DNA of 34,255 bases from an uncultured Gammaproteobacteria bacterium (GCA_946885735.1 CAMPGW010000024.1:1-34255), one strand, 5' to 3'; numbered from the stretch's first letter, positions 24,491 through 32,096 are shown. Notes: a model not told the origin generated them from the sequence alone. Numbers and translations: made by a program.

Positions 24491-24667
24491 TCAATGCGAG
24501 CCGCTGAGGCGCTCGCGCTCGGCGTCGCGTTCGCGCCGGCGCACTTCCTCCTCGTCCTCGCCCGCCTGGTTCCAGCCCACGCCGGGCGGGAAGAAATCGC
24601 TGGCCTTCAGGTCGCCCGGCTTGACCTCCTGCGCGTCCTTCGAATCCTGCTCGCGTTGCGTGTTCAT
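24491..24667 (-). CDS. Small highly charged hypothetical protein
   Basis: A 58-residue hydrophilic protein: a polar N-terminus with NTQREQDSKDAQEV, a central KPGDLKASDFFPPGVGWNQAG that looks conserved, and a charged helical tail (EDEEEVRRRERDAERERL). The ATG at 24667 follows AGAGGA with 8-base spacing; a TTG two codons upstream is less likely. No family recognised. It lies between the GGDEF/EAL gene (60 bases upstream on the same strand) and the bidirectional-looking terminator. Confidence 0.65.
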   Translation of the reverse strand: MNTQREQDSKDAQEVKPGDLKASDFFPPGVGWNQAGEDEEEVRRRERDAERERLSGSH

Positions 24668-24727
24668 GGGCAAATTCCTCTGGGTGGGTACCGCGTCGTT
24701 CCGGCATCCACGTTCGCACCGGCGTGG

Positions 24728-26614
24728 TTAATTCATGCTGAAGCCACGCCGCCAGGATTCGGGCGGAAGGCTGCCGTTCTGGATCAGTCGATCGATGGCT
24801 TGCGCGGGCATCGCCTCGCTGAAAAGGAAGCCCTGCAATTCGTCGCAGCGCATGCCGCACAGCAGGCGCGCCTGGTCCTCGGCATCCACGCCTTCGGCGA
24901 CCACGCTCAGGCCCAGCTGGTGCGCCAGGGTGACGATTGTGGCGACGATCGCGCGGTCGCTGTCGCGGCCGGACATGCGAATGACGAAGGAGCGGTCGAT
25001 CTTGAGCGAATCCAGGGGCAGCTTCGCCAGGTACAGCAACGAGGAATACCCGGTGCCGAAGTCGTCGATCGCCACCCGCACGCCGAGTTGGCGCAGTTGC
25101 TCGAGCTTGCCGATGTTGGCGTCCAGCTCGGCCATCAGCACGCTCTCGGTGATCTCCAGGTCCAGGCCATGGTCCTCGCCGTCGGCGCCGGCCAGGCCGC
25201 GGCGCACGCGCTCGATGAAATCGTCCTGGCGCAACTGCACCGGCGAGACGTTGACCGAGACCCGCGGTGGATTGGGTACCAGTTCGCGCCAGCGCCGATA
25301 GTCGAGCACGGCGCGCCGGATTGCCCATTCGCCGACTTCGTGGATCAGGCCCGACTCCTCGAGCAGGGGAATGATGCGCAGCGGCGCCACCAGGCCGTTC
25401 TCGGGGTCGTTCCAGCGGATCAGGCCCTCCACGCCGGTGAGCGCGCCGGTGGCCGCGTCGTACTTGGGCTGGTAGTGCAGCACGAACTGGCGTTGTTCGA
25501 GCGCGGTGCGCAAGCGCGATTCGAGCACCAGGTTGGCGGCGACCTCGGCGTTCATCTGCGGCGCGTAGAACAGGTAGGGCGCGGCCTCGGCCTTGGCCTG
25601 CTGCAGCGCGCGTTCGGCATTGCGCAGCAGCGTCTCGGCGTCGCCGCCATCCTGGGGATGCACCGAAACCCCGGCGCGCGCCGATACCCGCAGCGTCTGG
25701 CCTTCGAGCTGGAACGACCGACCGAAGCAGCGGTCGAGCAGGCACTGGATGCGGTGCGCGACCTCGGTGGAGTCGCGGGCGCCGGTGAGCACGACCGCGA
25801 AATGGTCGCCCGCCAGGCGGGCGAGCAGGGGCTTGGGTCCGAGTGCACGCCGCAGGCGCGCGGCGATGTGGCGCAATAGCGCATCGCCGAAGCCACGGCC
25901 GAAGGTGTCGTTGATCTGGTGCAGGCGCTGCACGTCGAGTTGCACCAGCGCCAGCAGGCCTGGGGGCGTCGCTTCGGAGGGCTCGAGCAGGAGGCCCAGC
26001 CGTTCGATCAGCCGTGGCCGGTTCGGAAGCCGGGTCAGGGTGTCGTGGTGGGCCAGGTATTGCACCTGGTCGGCGTGCAGGCGGCTCAGCCGCAGGATCG
26101 CGTCCTGGTCGCGGCGGTGCTCCTCGCGCAGCCAGCGCAGCGCGCGTCGAGCCTCCAGTTCCTGCGAGGCCTGCCGCGCCAGCACCTCCAGTCCCAGCCG
26201 TTGTTCGACGCTGGGCTCGCGCGGCTCCACGTCCATCACCGCCAGGGTGCCGAGCACCAGGCCGTCGCGGCCGCGCAAAGGAAGGCCGGCGTAGAAGCGG
26301 ACTCCGGCCGCATCGTCCACCAGCGGTGCGTCGGCGAAGCGCGGGTCCGAGCGCGCATCCTCCACCCACAGCGCGGCGTCGGCCTGCATGGCGGCATCGC
26401 AAAGCGATCCTTCGCGCGGAATCTCCGCCACTTCCAGGCCGATGCGTGGCGCCAATCGCTGCAACTCGCCATCCGCGAGGGAAAGCGCGGCCATCGGCGT
26501 GCGACATAGCGCAGCCGCGAGCTGGACGATGCGTTCGAGTTCGGGTTGTGGCGAGGCCGCGACCTCTTCCGGCGTGGCGGGATCGCCCCTGGGGCGGGAA
26601 GGGTTCGGCGTCAT
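24728..26614 (-). CDS. GAF-GGDEF-EAL protein, probable cyclic-di-GMP phosphodiesterase
   Basis: A 628-residue protein without membrane segments. A GAF domain (about residues 25-170) is followed by a degenerate GGDEF domain (about 195-360, AGDHF in place of GGDEF, so unlikely to make cyclic di-GMP). The EAL domain (about 375-615) keeps the catalytic residues: EGL in place of EAL, NVSP, LEITES, IDDFGTGYSSL, LKIDRSFV, VAEGVD and QGFLFSEAMP. The likely activity is cyclic di-GMP hydrolysis controlled by a GAF ligand and perhaps GTP binding to the dead GGDEF. The ATG at 26614 is the first start before conserved sequence; no strong ribosome site is visible. It opposes the GGEEF enzyme encoded about 4 kb away. 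Confidence 0.9.
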   Translation of the reverse strand: MTPNPSRPRGDPATPEEVAASPQPELERIVQLAAALCRTPMAALSLADGELQRLAPRIGLEVAEIPREGSLCDAAMQADAALWVEDARSDPRFADAPLVDDAAGVRFYAGLPLRGRDGLVLGTLAVMDVEPREPSVEQRLGLEVLARQASQELEARRALRWLREEHRRDQDAILRLSRLHADQVQYLAHHDTLTRLPNRPRLIERLGLLLEPSEATPPGLLALVQLDVQRLHQINDTFGRGFGDALLRHIAARLRRALGPKPLLARLAGDHFAVVLTGARDSTEVAHRIQCLLDRCFGRSFQLEGQTLRVSARAGVSVHPQDGGDAETLLRNAERALQQAKAEAAPYLFYAPQMNAEVAANLVLESRLRTALEQRQFVLHYQPKYDAATGALTGVEGLIRWNDPENGLVAPLRIIPLLEESGLIHEVGEWAIRRAVLDYRRWRELVPNPPRVSVNVSPVQLRQDDFIERVRRGLAGADGEDHGLDLEITESVLMAELDANIGKLEQLRQLGVRVAIDDFGTGYSSLLYLAKLPLDSLKIDRSFVIRMSGRDSDRAIVATIVTLAHQLGLSVVAEGVDAEDQARLLCGMRCDELQGFLFSEAMPAQAIDRLIQNGSLPPESWRRGFSMN

Positions 26615-26690
26615 CGAGCGCAGGGTAACCGCCCCGTGCGGTGGCGAGGATGAATGCGGGGCCGGGGAACGCAAAGCTAACGAGCCCGTT

Positions 26691-27296
26691 ATGCGGCGCT
26701 TCATCCAGGCCACGGCCGGGGCGGGCGCCTGTGCCATCATGGCGGCGTTCCCCGCCGGTGCCGCCATGGCCGTTCCCGACTTCATCCACAAATACCGCGA
26801 GCACGGCCTGCTGTTCGGCGGCGGCCTGCTCGGCGGGGTGTTGCTGTTCCTGGTGTGGGTGTCGCTGCAACCTTCGCGCGCTCCCGAGGCCACGCCGGGC
26901 ACGACGCCCGCAGCGGCGCAGGCCGGTGGACCGGCACTGCAACGCGATGGCGTGCTCGGCGACATCGCCGGTGAATTCGAGCCGGGCGCGCGCGTCGTCG
27001 ACGTGCCGCCGCCGCCGGAGGATGTGCCGCCGCCCGTCGAGGGCGAGCTGCCGCCGCCGGAAGGCGAAGCCCCGCCGCCCAGCGACGAGGATGCGATCGC
27101 AGCCGCGATGCTTTCGCCCGAGGGCGGCGGTACGCCACGCCTGCAGACCTGGTACGTGGAAGTCGCGCGTGGCCCCGGCGTGTCGGAGATCCTCGAGATC
27201 GATGCGCCCGGTCCCGAACAGGCGCTGGACGTGCTGCGTGATTTCCGCGGCAACCCGCGCGTGCTGCGCGGGCCGAGCCCACAACCCTTGCCGTAG
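26691..27296 (+). CDS. Proline-rich membrane-anchored hypothetical protein
   Basis: With the ATG at 26691 the protein has 201 residues. Residues 1-27 resemble a signal peptide (ending AGAAMA), residues 38-56 form a strong hydrophobic segment (LLFGGGLLGGVLLFLVWVSL), then comes a Pro/Glu-rich linker with repeated PPPE/PPPV blocks, and a compact C-terminal part (RLQTWYVEVARGPGVSEILEIDAPGPEQALDVLRDF). An alternative ATG at 26766 (VPDFIHKYREHG) would give a 176-residue protein with a single membrane anchor; third-position GC is high across both versions and neither start has a clear ribosome site. No family recognised. It is divergent from the GGDEF/EAL gene and 32 bases upstream of the HMCES-like gene. 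Confidence 0.65.
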   Translation: MRRFIQATAGAGACAIMAAFPAGAAMAVPDFIHKYREHGLLFGGGLLGGVLLFLVWVSLQPSRAPEATPGTTPAAAQAGGPALQRDGVLGDIAGEFEPGARVVDVPPPPEDVPPPVEGELPPPEGEAPPPSDEDAIAAAMLSPEGGGTPRLQTWYVEVARGPGVSEILEIDAPGPEQALDVLRDFRGNPRVLRGPSPQPLP

Positions 27297-27328
27297 CGGC
27301 GATACGGCCGCGGTCACGGACGACCGGA

Positions 27329-28069
27329 ATGCGCCGCTTCGTGCAGGCCTTGTCCGATCCCGGTCCCGGCTGGCCCGCCGACGTCGGCGACGCGCTCGCG
27401 GCCTTGCCACCGCACTACAACCTGTCGAAAGGTTCGTTCGCTGGCGTCGTCGTCCTGCACGAAGGCCGCTGGCGGGTCGGTCCGATGGCCTGGGGCCTGG
27501 TGCCCTCGTGGGAAAAGGGGCCGAGTACCCGCTACAGCACGCAGACCGCGCGACTCGAACGCGCGCCGCGCAGCCGCCTGTTCCGTCGTGCATGGTCGGA
27601 ACGGCGCTGCGTCGTGCCGATGAGCGGCTACTACAAATGGGACCGCGGCACGCCGCGGCGCCCGCACTTCATCCAGTCATGCGAGGGCCAGGTGCTGGTG
27701 GCGGCGGGATTGTGGTCGGCTTGGCATTCGGAAGCAGCGCCCGATGAGGTGTTGCTGAGCTTTGCGGTGCTGACGCGGCCGAACGCCGCCATCCCCGCGC
27801 CGCTCACGCCCGACGGTCCCTGCTTCGTGCCGGTCGCGAGCATCGGAGCGTGGCTGCAGGGTGGCGCGCGTACCGGAGCGTCCTGGCTGTTGCGTGCGCC
27901 GCAGCCACGGCTCGAGGCCTGGCCGGTGTCGCGCCGCATGGTCGACAGGCGGCTCGACGACTACACGCTGCTCGAACCCGCCGCGGCCGGCGACGAGTTC
28001 GATCGGATCCTGGCGCCACCCGACGCGCCGGATCCCGACTTCGCGGAGGACGAGGACGACGAGGCCTAG
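27329..28069 (+). CDS. HMCES/YedK-like (SRAP) protein lacking the catalytic cysteine
   Basis: A 246-residue protein with the SRAP fold signature: PHYNLSKG (normally YN-A-P), MAWGLVPSW, a TARLERAPRSRLF block, RRCVVPMSGYYKW (normally G-Y-E-W), AGLW and FAVLT. Canonical SRAP proteins begin with MCGR, where Cys2 covalently traps abasic sites; here the start reads MRRFVQ. The usual active-site His region reads PAPLTPDGPC and the conserved Asn before A-R is Thr, while the Glu of the A-R-x-E block is kept. It is probably a non-catalytic or altered paralog that may still bind single-stranded DNA. Its stop codon overlaps that of the convergent dehydrogenase gene. Confidence 0.82.
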   Translation: MRRFVQALSDPGPGWPADVGDALAALPPHYNLSKGSFAGVVVLHEGRWRVGPMAWGLVPSWEKGPSTRYSTQTARLERAPRSRLFRRAWSERRCVVPMSGYYKWDRGTPRRPHFIQSCEGQVLVAAGLWSAWHSEAAPDEVLLSFAVLTRPNAAIPAPLTPDGPCFVPVASIGAWLQGGARTGASWLLRAPQPRLEAWPVSRRMVDRRLDDYTLLEPAAAGDEFDRILAPPDAPDPDFAEDEDDEA

Positions 28070-29241
28070 GCGTCCGGGCGCGAGGACGGATCGTCCAGGC
28101 GCAGCAGCCGCCCGCCGTCGCCGTCCTCGAGCAGGTAGATCTCGCCGTCGGGTCCCTGCGCGATCGCGCGCATGCGGCGCTCCATCGGATAGCGCGCCGC
28201 CTCGCGCGCACGCTCGCCCTCGATCTCGATGCGGACCAGCGCCTCCGAGGCAAGCCCGGGCGCCAACAGGTCGCCGCGCCACTCCGGAAAGACCGCGCCC
28301 GAGTAGGCCAGCAGGCCGGCGGGTGCGATCACCGGCGTCCAGTCGAGCTTCGGTGGCTCGTACTTCGACGAGGTCGAATGGTCGGCGATGTCGCCGCCGC
28401 CATAGTGGTCGCCATTGGAAACCTCCGGCCAGCCGTAGTTGCGGCCGCGCACGATCAGGTTGAGTTCGTCGCCGCCCCGAGGGCCCATCTCGATCGCCCA
28501 CAAGCGCCCATCGCCGTCGAAGGCGATGCCGAGCGGATTGCGGTGGCCCAGCGTCCACACCTGCGCGGCCACGCCGCCGCGGTCGGCGAAGGGATTGTCC
28601 GGCGGCAGGCTTCCGTCGTCGCGCAGGCGCAGGATCTTGCCGAGGTTGCCGGACAGCGACTGCGCCGGCTCCATCAACTGGCGATCGCCGGAACTGATGA
28701 ACATCAGCCCCTCGCGATCGAAGGCGATGCGATGGCCGTAATGGCCGCCGCCGTCATCCTTGGGCTGCTGCCGCCAGACCACTTGCAGGGCCTCGAGGCG
28801 ACCGCCGTCGCCGGCATCGCGCACCAGGCGCGCGCGTGCGACCGCGGCGCCGCGCGTCCCGCGTTCGCCGGGCTCGGCATAGCTCAGGTAGATCCAGCCG
28901 GTGTCGGCGAAGCGCGGATGCAGCACCACGTCGCCCAGGCCGCCCTGGCCGCCGTAGGCGACCTCGGGCACGCCGGAAATCTCCACCGGCGCGCCGCCCG
29001 GCCGCACCAGCTTGAGGCGGCCGCGCTTCTCGGTCACCAGCAGCGCGCCGTCCGGCAATACCGCCAGCGCCCAGGGTTCGTCGAAGCTGGCGATCTCGGC
29101 GATCGCGAACGCCGCGGGCGCCGGCGCCGCCACCGCGCGCGTGGAGGCGGCATTCGCGCCGACGGCGGCGGGCACGGCGTTCTCGGCCCGGCAGGCGCCA
29201 AGCAGCAATGAAGCAAGGGCCAGGGTCAGGCGGCGGCGCAT
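28066..29241 (-). CDS. PQQ-dependent sugar dehydrogenase, lipoprotein
   Basis: A 391-residue beta-propeller enzyme of the soluble aldose sugar dehydrogenase (YliI-like) family. The N-terminus has a lipoprotein signal with lipobox LLGAC (C17), so it is probably anchored in the periplasm. Family motifs include DEPWALAVLPDG, GGQGGLGDVVLHP, GGGHYGHRIAFD (with the likely catalytic His), GHRNPLGIAFD, EMGPRGGDELN, RNYGWPEVSNG and APAGLLAYSG. It oxidises aldoses using pyrroloquinoline quinone; no PQQ synthesis gene is nearby. GAGGAGA lies 5 bases before the ATG at 29241. It is divergent from msrB. Confidence 0.92.
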   Translation of the reverse strand: MRRRLTLALASLLLGACRAENAVPAAVGANAASTRAVAAPAPAAFAIAEIASFDEPWALAVLPDGALLVTEKRGRLKLVRPGGAPVEISGVPEVAYGGQGGLGDVVLHPRFADTGWIYLSYAEPGERGTRGAAVARARLVRDAGDGGRLEALQVVWRQQPKDDGGGHYGHRIAFDREGLMFISSGDRQLMEPAQSLSGNLGKILRLRDDGSLPPDNPFADRGGVAAQVWTLGHRNPLGIAFDGDGRLWAIEMGPRGGDELNLIVRGRNYGWPEVSNGDHYGGGDIADHSTSSKYEPPKLDWTPVIAPAGLLAYSGAVFPEWRGDLLAPGLASEALVRIEIEGERAREAARYPMERRMRAIAQGPDGEIYLLEDGDGGRLLRLDDPSSRPDA

Positions 29242-29312
29242 CGCAGTCTCCTCTTGTCCGGGCGCAACGGGGCACCCATAGTGGCTGTGACACCGGTGAA
29301 GGGAAAGCGTTC

Positions 29313-29771
29313 ATGGCTGATTTCGATCTTCGACCGCCGAATCCGGACCAGCGCGCCAGCCTGGAGGCCGGCCTGGATGCGGACGAGCGCCGCGTGCTGC
29401 TCGACCACGGCACGGAGCGCGCGTTCTGCGGGGTCTTCCTCGACAACAAGCTCGACGGGGTCTATTGCTGCCGCCTGTGTGGGCTGCCCCTGTTCCGCTC
29501 GGATGCGAAATTCGATTCGGGGACGGGCTGGCCGAGTTTCTTCCAGCCCTACGATCCGGCGCATGTCACCGAGCATCGGGACACCAGCTACGGGATGATC
29601 CGCACGGAGATCGTCTGCGCACGTTGTGGTTCGCACCTGGGCCATGTCTTCCCCGACGGCCCGCCGCCCACGCACCAGCGCCATTGCCTCAATTCCCTGT
29701 CGCTCTCCTTCACCGAATCCGGCCAGGCGCTTCCTGACCTGTTGGCGCGCGGTGAATCCTTTCCGGCGTAG
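29313..29771 (+). CDS. msrB: Peptide-methionine (R)-S-oxide reductase
   Basis: A 152-residue MsrB: HGTERAFCG (around residue 32), SGTGWPSFFQP (69-79), structural zinc cysteines C53, C56, C102 and C105, a GHVFPDGPPPTHQRHC motif with catalytic C125, and LNSLSLSF. It reduces methionine-R-sulfoxide in proteins. The ATG at 29313 follows AAGGGA at about 8 bases; the frame is open further upstream but overlaps the divergent dehydrogenase start. There is no signal peptide, so it should be cytoplasmic. Palindromic copy 3 begins 7 bases after its stop. Confidence 0.95.
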   Translation: MADFDLRPPNPDQRASLEAGLDADERRVLLDHGTERAFCGVFLDNKLDGVYCCRLCGLPLFRSDAKFDSGTGWPSFFQPYDPAHVTEHRDTSYGMIRTEIVCARCGSHLGHVFPDGPPPTHQRHCLNSLSLSFTESGQALPDLLARGESFPA

Positions 29772-29778
29772 TCGGGAA

Positions 29779-29898
29779 GGGCCGGCCGGCGGGCGGTGAG
29801 CCTCGTCGGGACACGCTGCAAGTACGTCCATGTAAGCTTTTCGGCGACATCCGTGTCGCCGAAAGTCCCGCCGAGGCTCACCGCCCACCGTCCGTCCC
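29779..29898 (+). repeat. Palindromic element, copy 3 (family A), at the 3' end of msrB
   Basis: Outer arms 29779-29812 and 29865-29898 are inverted repeats matching at 30 of 34 bases. Inside are a small hairpin TACG-TCCA-TGTA (29823-29834) and an 11-bp perfect hairpin (29839-29849 with 29854-29864) with a TCCG loop. The core GCAAGTACGTCCATGTAAGC is shared, with changes, with copy 4 on the other strand. I recognise this core as a common intergenic repeat of Lysobacter-like genomes, often mistaken for hypothetical proteins. Confidence 0.9.
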
Positions 29899-30048
29899 AC
29901 CGCGCGCCGCCGGACTGGATTCGCCCCGACCTCCGCGCATCAAGAGCAAAGCCGCCTTCGGTTGCTTCTTCCAATCCAACGACGAGTCGCCAACGGCGCG
30001 ATCCTCTCGCGGCTGCGGGAAACGCACCCCTCAGGTCGCGAAGGTGCA
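29899..30048. other. 150-base spacer between palindromic copies 3 and 4
   Basis: No gene is supported. A minus-strand reading frame runs through the spacer and both palindromes but has no ribosome site and reads like the spurious products of this repeat. The segment around 29925-29985, containing AAGCCGCCTTCGGTTGCTTC, looks like part of the same dispersed repeat context. Confidence 0.5.
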
Positions 30049-30166
30049 GGCGCTGGGGTGGTCGGTGTGCGTTGGCGGGAGCTTCGGCGGCATGGACGCC
30101 GCCGACGAGCTTACCTGGCCGTACTTGCGGCGTCTCCCCCCCACGCACACCCACCCCCCCCGCGCC
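30049..30166 (-). repeat. Palindromic element, copy 4 (family A), at the 3' end of the SDR gene
   Basis: Outer arms about 30049-30081 and 30133-30166 are imperfect inverted repeats (roughly 80% complementary with one indel, centred on GGTGTGCGT). Inside, on the plus strand, are an 8-bp perfect hairpin TCGGCGGC-ATGGAC-GCCGCCGA (30084-30105) and a short TAC/GTA hairpin (30112-30123). Read on the minus strand the core matches copy 3. It ends 19 bases from the stop codon of the SDR gene. Confidence 0.87.
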
Positions 30167-30185
30167 GGCACGCAACAACGAGAGC

Positions 30186-31208
30186 TCAGCCGTGCGGACC
30201 ACCCATCACAGGCAGGATCACGCCGTTGACGTACGAGGAGCACACCGGTGAGGCGAGGAAGACGTAGGCGGGCGAGATTTCCTCCGGCTGCGCCGGCCGC
30301 CCCATGTCGCTGTCCGCACCGAATTTCGACACGCCTTCGGCATCCTTGTCGGCCGGATTGAGCGGCGTCCACACCGGCCCCGGCGCCACCGCGTTCACGC
30401 GGATGCCGCGTTCGAGCAGGTTGCTGGCCAGCGCTTTGGTGAAGGCGTGTATCGCGCCCTTGGTGGCGGAGTAGTCGAGCAGCTTGGGGCTGCCGAAGAT
30501 GCCGGTCTCCGAGCCCGAGTTGATGATGCAGGCGCCCGGCCCGAGGTGCGGCAGCGCCGCGCGCGCCATGTGGAAGTAGCCGCCGATGTTGGTCTGCAGG
30601 GTTTCCTGCAGGTGCGCCTCGTCGAGGTCCTCGAGGCGATCGATGTGTTCCTGGAACGCGGCATTGTTGACCAGCACGTCGAGCTGGCCGAGTTCGGACA
30701 CCGTGCGCGCGACCGCCTGTTCGCAGAACTTCGGATCCTTGACGTCGCCGGCGATCGCGATGCAACGCCGGCCCTCGCACTCGACGTGTTCGACGGTCGC
30801 CTGCGCGTCCTCGTGCTCGTCCAGGTAGGCGATGGCGACGTCGGCGCCCTCGCGCGCGAACAGTACCGCGACCGCACGGCCAATGCCCGAGTCACCGCCG
30901 GTCACCAGCGCGACCTTGCCCTCGAGCTTGCCGCTGCCGCGGTAGTCCGGGGCGAGGAAGCGCGGCTGCAACTCCAACTCGTGCTCATTGCCGGGCTTAC
31001 GCAGGTGCTGCGCCGGCATGCGCTCGGGTTGCTTGCGCGCGCCGGCCTGCACCGGCTGCTTCTTCTTGCCGCCGGCCTTCTTCGGCGCCTTGCGCGCGTC
31101 CTCGGCGTTTACCTTGCGCTGGATCTCGCGCTGCTGGGCGGCGCTGGCGGCGCCGCGCGCGCTGGGCTTGGCCGATCTGGACCAGGAGGAGGTTGGCTTG
31201 CTAGGCAT
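30186..31208 (-). CDS. SDR family oxidoreductase with basic N-terminal extension (YghA-like)
   Basis: A 340-residue protein. Residues 1-90 are Lys/Arg/Ala-rich and probably disordered. The SDR domain follows: ALVTGGDSGIG cofactor loop, NNAAFQEH, NSGSETGIFGSPKLLDYSATKGA with the catalytic Ser and YxxxK, and a VAPGPVWTPLNPAD segment typical of the YghA-like group. The GGDSGIG loop and long pre-domain tail match that group, whose substrates are poorly known. The ATG at 31208 is placed 7 bases after GGAG; an ATG at 31214 is too close to that site. Its start overlaps the 3' end of the upstream small membrane protein gene by 8 bases. Confidence 0.88.
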   Translation of the reverse strand: MPSKPTSSWSRSAKPSARGAASAAQQREIQRKVNAEDARKAPKKAGGKKKQPVQAGARKQPERMPAQHLRKPGNEHELELQPRFLAPDYRGSGKLEGKVALVTGGDSGIGRAVAVLFAREGADVAIAYLDEHEDAQATVEHVECEGRRCIAIAGDVKDPKFCEQAVARTVSELGQLDVLVNNAAFQEHIDRLEDLDEAHLQETLQTNIGGYFHMARAALPHLGPGACIINSGSETGIFGSPKLLDYSATKGAIHAFTKALASNLLERGIRVNAVAPGPVWTPLNPADKDAEGVSKFGADSDMGRPAQPEEISPAYVFLASPVCSSYVNGVILPVMGGPHG

Positions 31209-31449
31209 GGTCATGCTCCGGTGAGTTCTTGAAGGCGCCGCGCAGGTTGAGCACGGCCAGTCCGAGTTGCAGCACCACCAGCGCGAGTGCGTGGTCGTGC
31301 CAGCCCCAGGCGATCCACAGGGCATTGCTGGCCAGGAACAGCCAGAAGCCGGCGGTGCGGCGGCGCTTGCGCGTGGAGCCGACCAGCCAGGCCGCCGCCA
31401 GGGTCAGCACCATCGCCGGCCACTGCAACCAGTCCGGATCGAACTCCAT
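31201..31449 (-). CDS. Small membrane protein overlapping the SDR gene
   Basis: An 82-residue protein with three hydrophobic stretches (WPAMVLTLAAAWLVG; AGFWLFLASNALWIAWGW; LALVVLQLGLAVLNLRGAF) and a His/Asp-rich end. The fold resembles small two- to three-helix membrane proteins annotated as hypothetical (PnuC-like in look only). The ATG at 31449 has a weak ribosome site. Its TAG lies inside the start region of the SDR gene, so the two are probably translationally coupled. The 50 bases upstream hold a tandem GCGATGGACGCG duplication. Confidence 0.72.
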   Translation of the reverse strand: MEFDPDWLQWPAMVLTLAAAWLVGSTRKRRRTAGFWLFLASNALWIAWGWHDHALALVVLQLGLAVLNLRGAFKNSPEHDHA

Positions 31450-31499
31450 CGATCAGCCGAACGCGTCCATCGCCGAGCCCGCGTCCATCGCCGCCCCGA

Positions 31500-32006
31500 T
31501 CAGCGACGCATGGCCAGCGGATCGAGGCGGTCGAGCGCCCGGCAGCCGTCGGCGAGCAAGGGCCGCGCCTGCGGCCAGGCCAGCCGCGACGCGCCGCGCA
31601 ACTCGTCCCAGTGCCGCGCCAGCAGGTGTTCGCGCTCATCGTCCAGGGCCTCGCACAGCACCGCGTGCGCGGCCAGCGCGAGCGCATACGCCGGTCGCGC
31701 GTCATCCCAGCGCAACTCGGCATGCAGGCGGCGGACCGACGCGAAGTGCGAGCGGCAGAAACTTTCGTAGGCGGCAGGCACGTCGACCGTGCGATCGCCG
31801 GTGGCTTCGGCGACCGGTTCGTCCTTCGGCTCGCCCTGGCGGCTGAGCAGCGCCCGGCAACGGGCCAGCGCGCGTGCGTCCACCGACCATTGCCGTTCGC
31901 GAGCGTCGACGACGGCCGCCAAGGGCGGGCTGCGCAGCGCGGAGCTCGCGGCGAGGGGGGGCGGGCCGGCGGAGACGCTTGCGTTCGGCTGTACGATGGC
32001 GGTCAT
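31500..32006 (-). CDS. Hypothetical protein, helical
   Basis: A 168-residue protein with a polar Ala/Pro/Ser-rich N-terminus (about 30 residues) and a helical, Leu/Ala/Arg-rich body containing SVDARALARCRALLS, VPAAYESFCRSHFASVRRLHAELRWDDARPAYALALAAHAVLCEAL and LLARHWDELRG. I recognise no family. The ATG at 32006 has AAAGGGA about 11 bases upstream; the frame stays open much further upstream, but that stretch is the antisense shadow of the divergent DUF4124 gene. It ends 50 bases before the small membrane protein gene and may be cotranscribed with it and the SDR. Confidence 0.65.
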   Translation of the reverse strand: MTAIVQPNASVSAGPPPLAASSALRSPPLAAVVDARERQWSVDARALARCRALLSRQGEPKDEPVAEATGDRTVDVPAAYESFCRSHFASVRRLHAELRWDDARPAYALALAAHAVLCEALDDEREHLLARHWDELRGASRLAWPQARPLLADGCRALDRLDPLAMRR

Positions 32007-32096
32007 GAGTGGCAAATTCCCTTTGCGCGAATTCACTCTCGCAGACGCAGTTTTAACGGCTACTGAAGAATTCCGGCTTCGCGGAGGGCCGATCCC

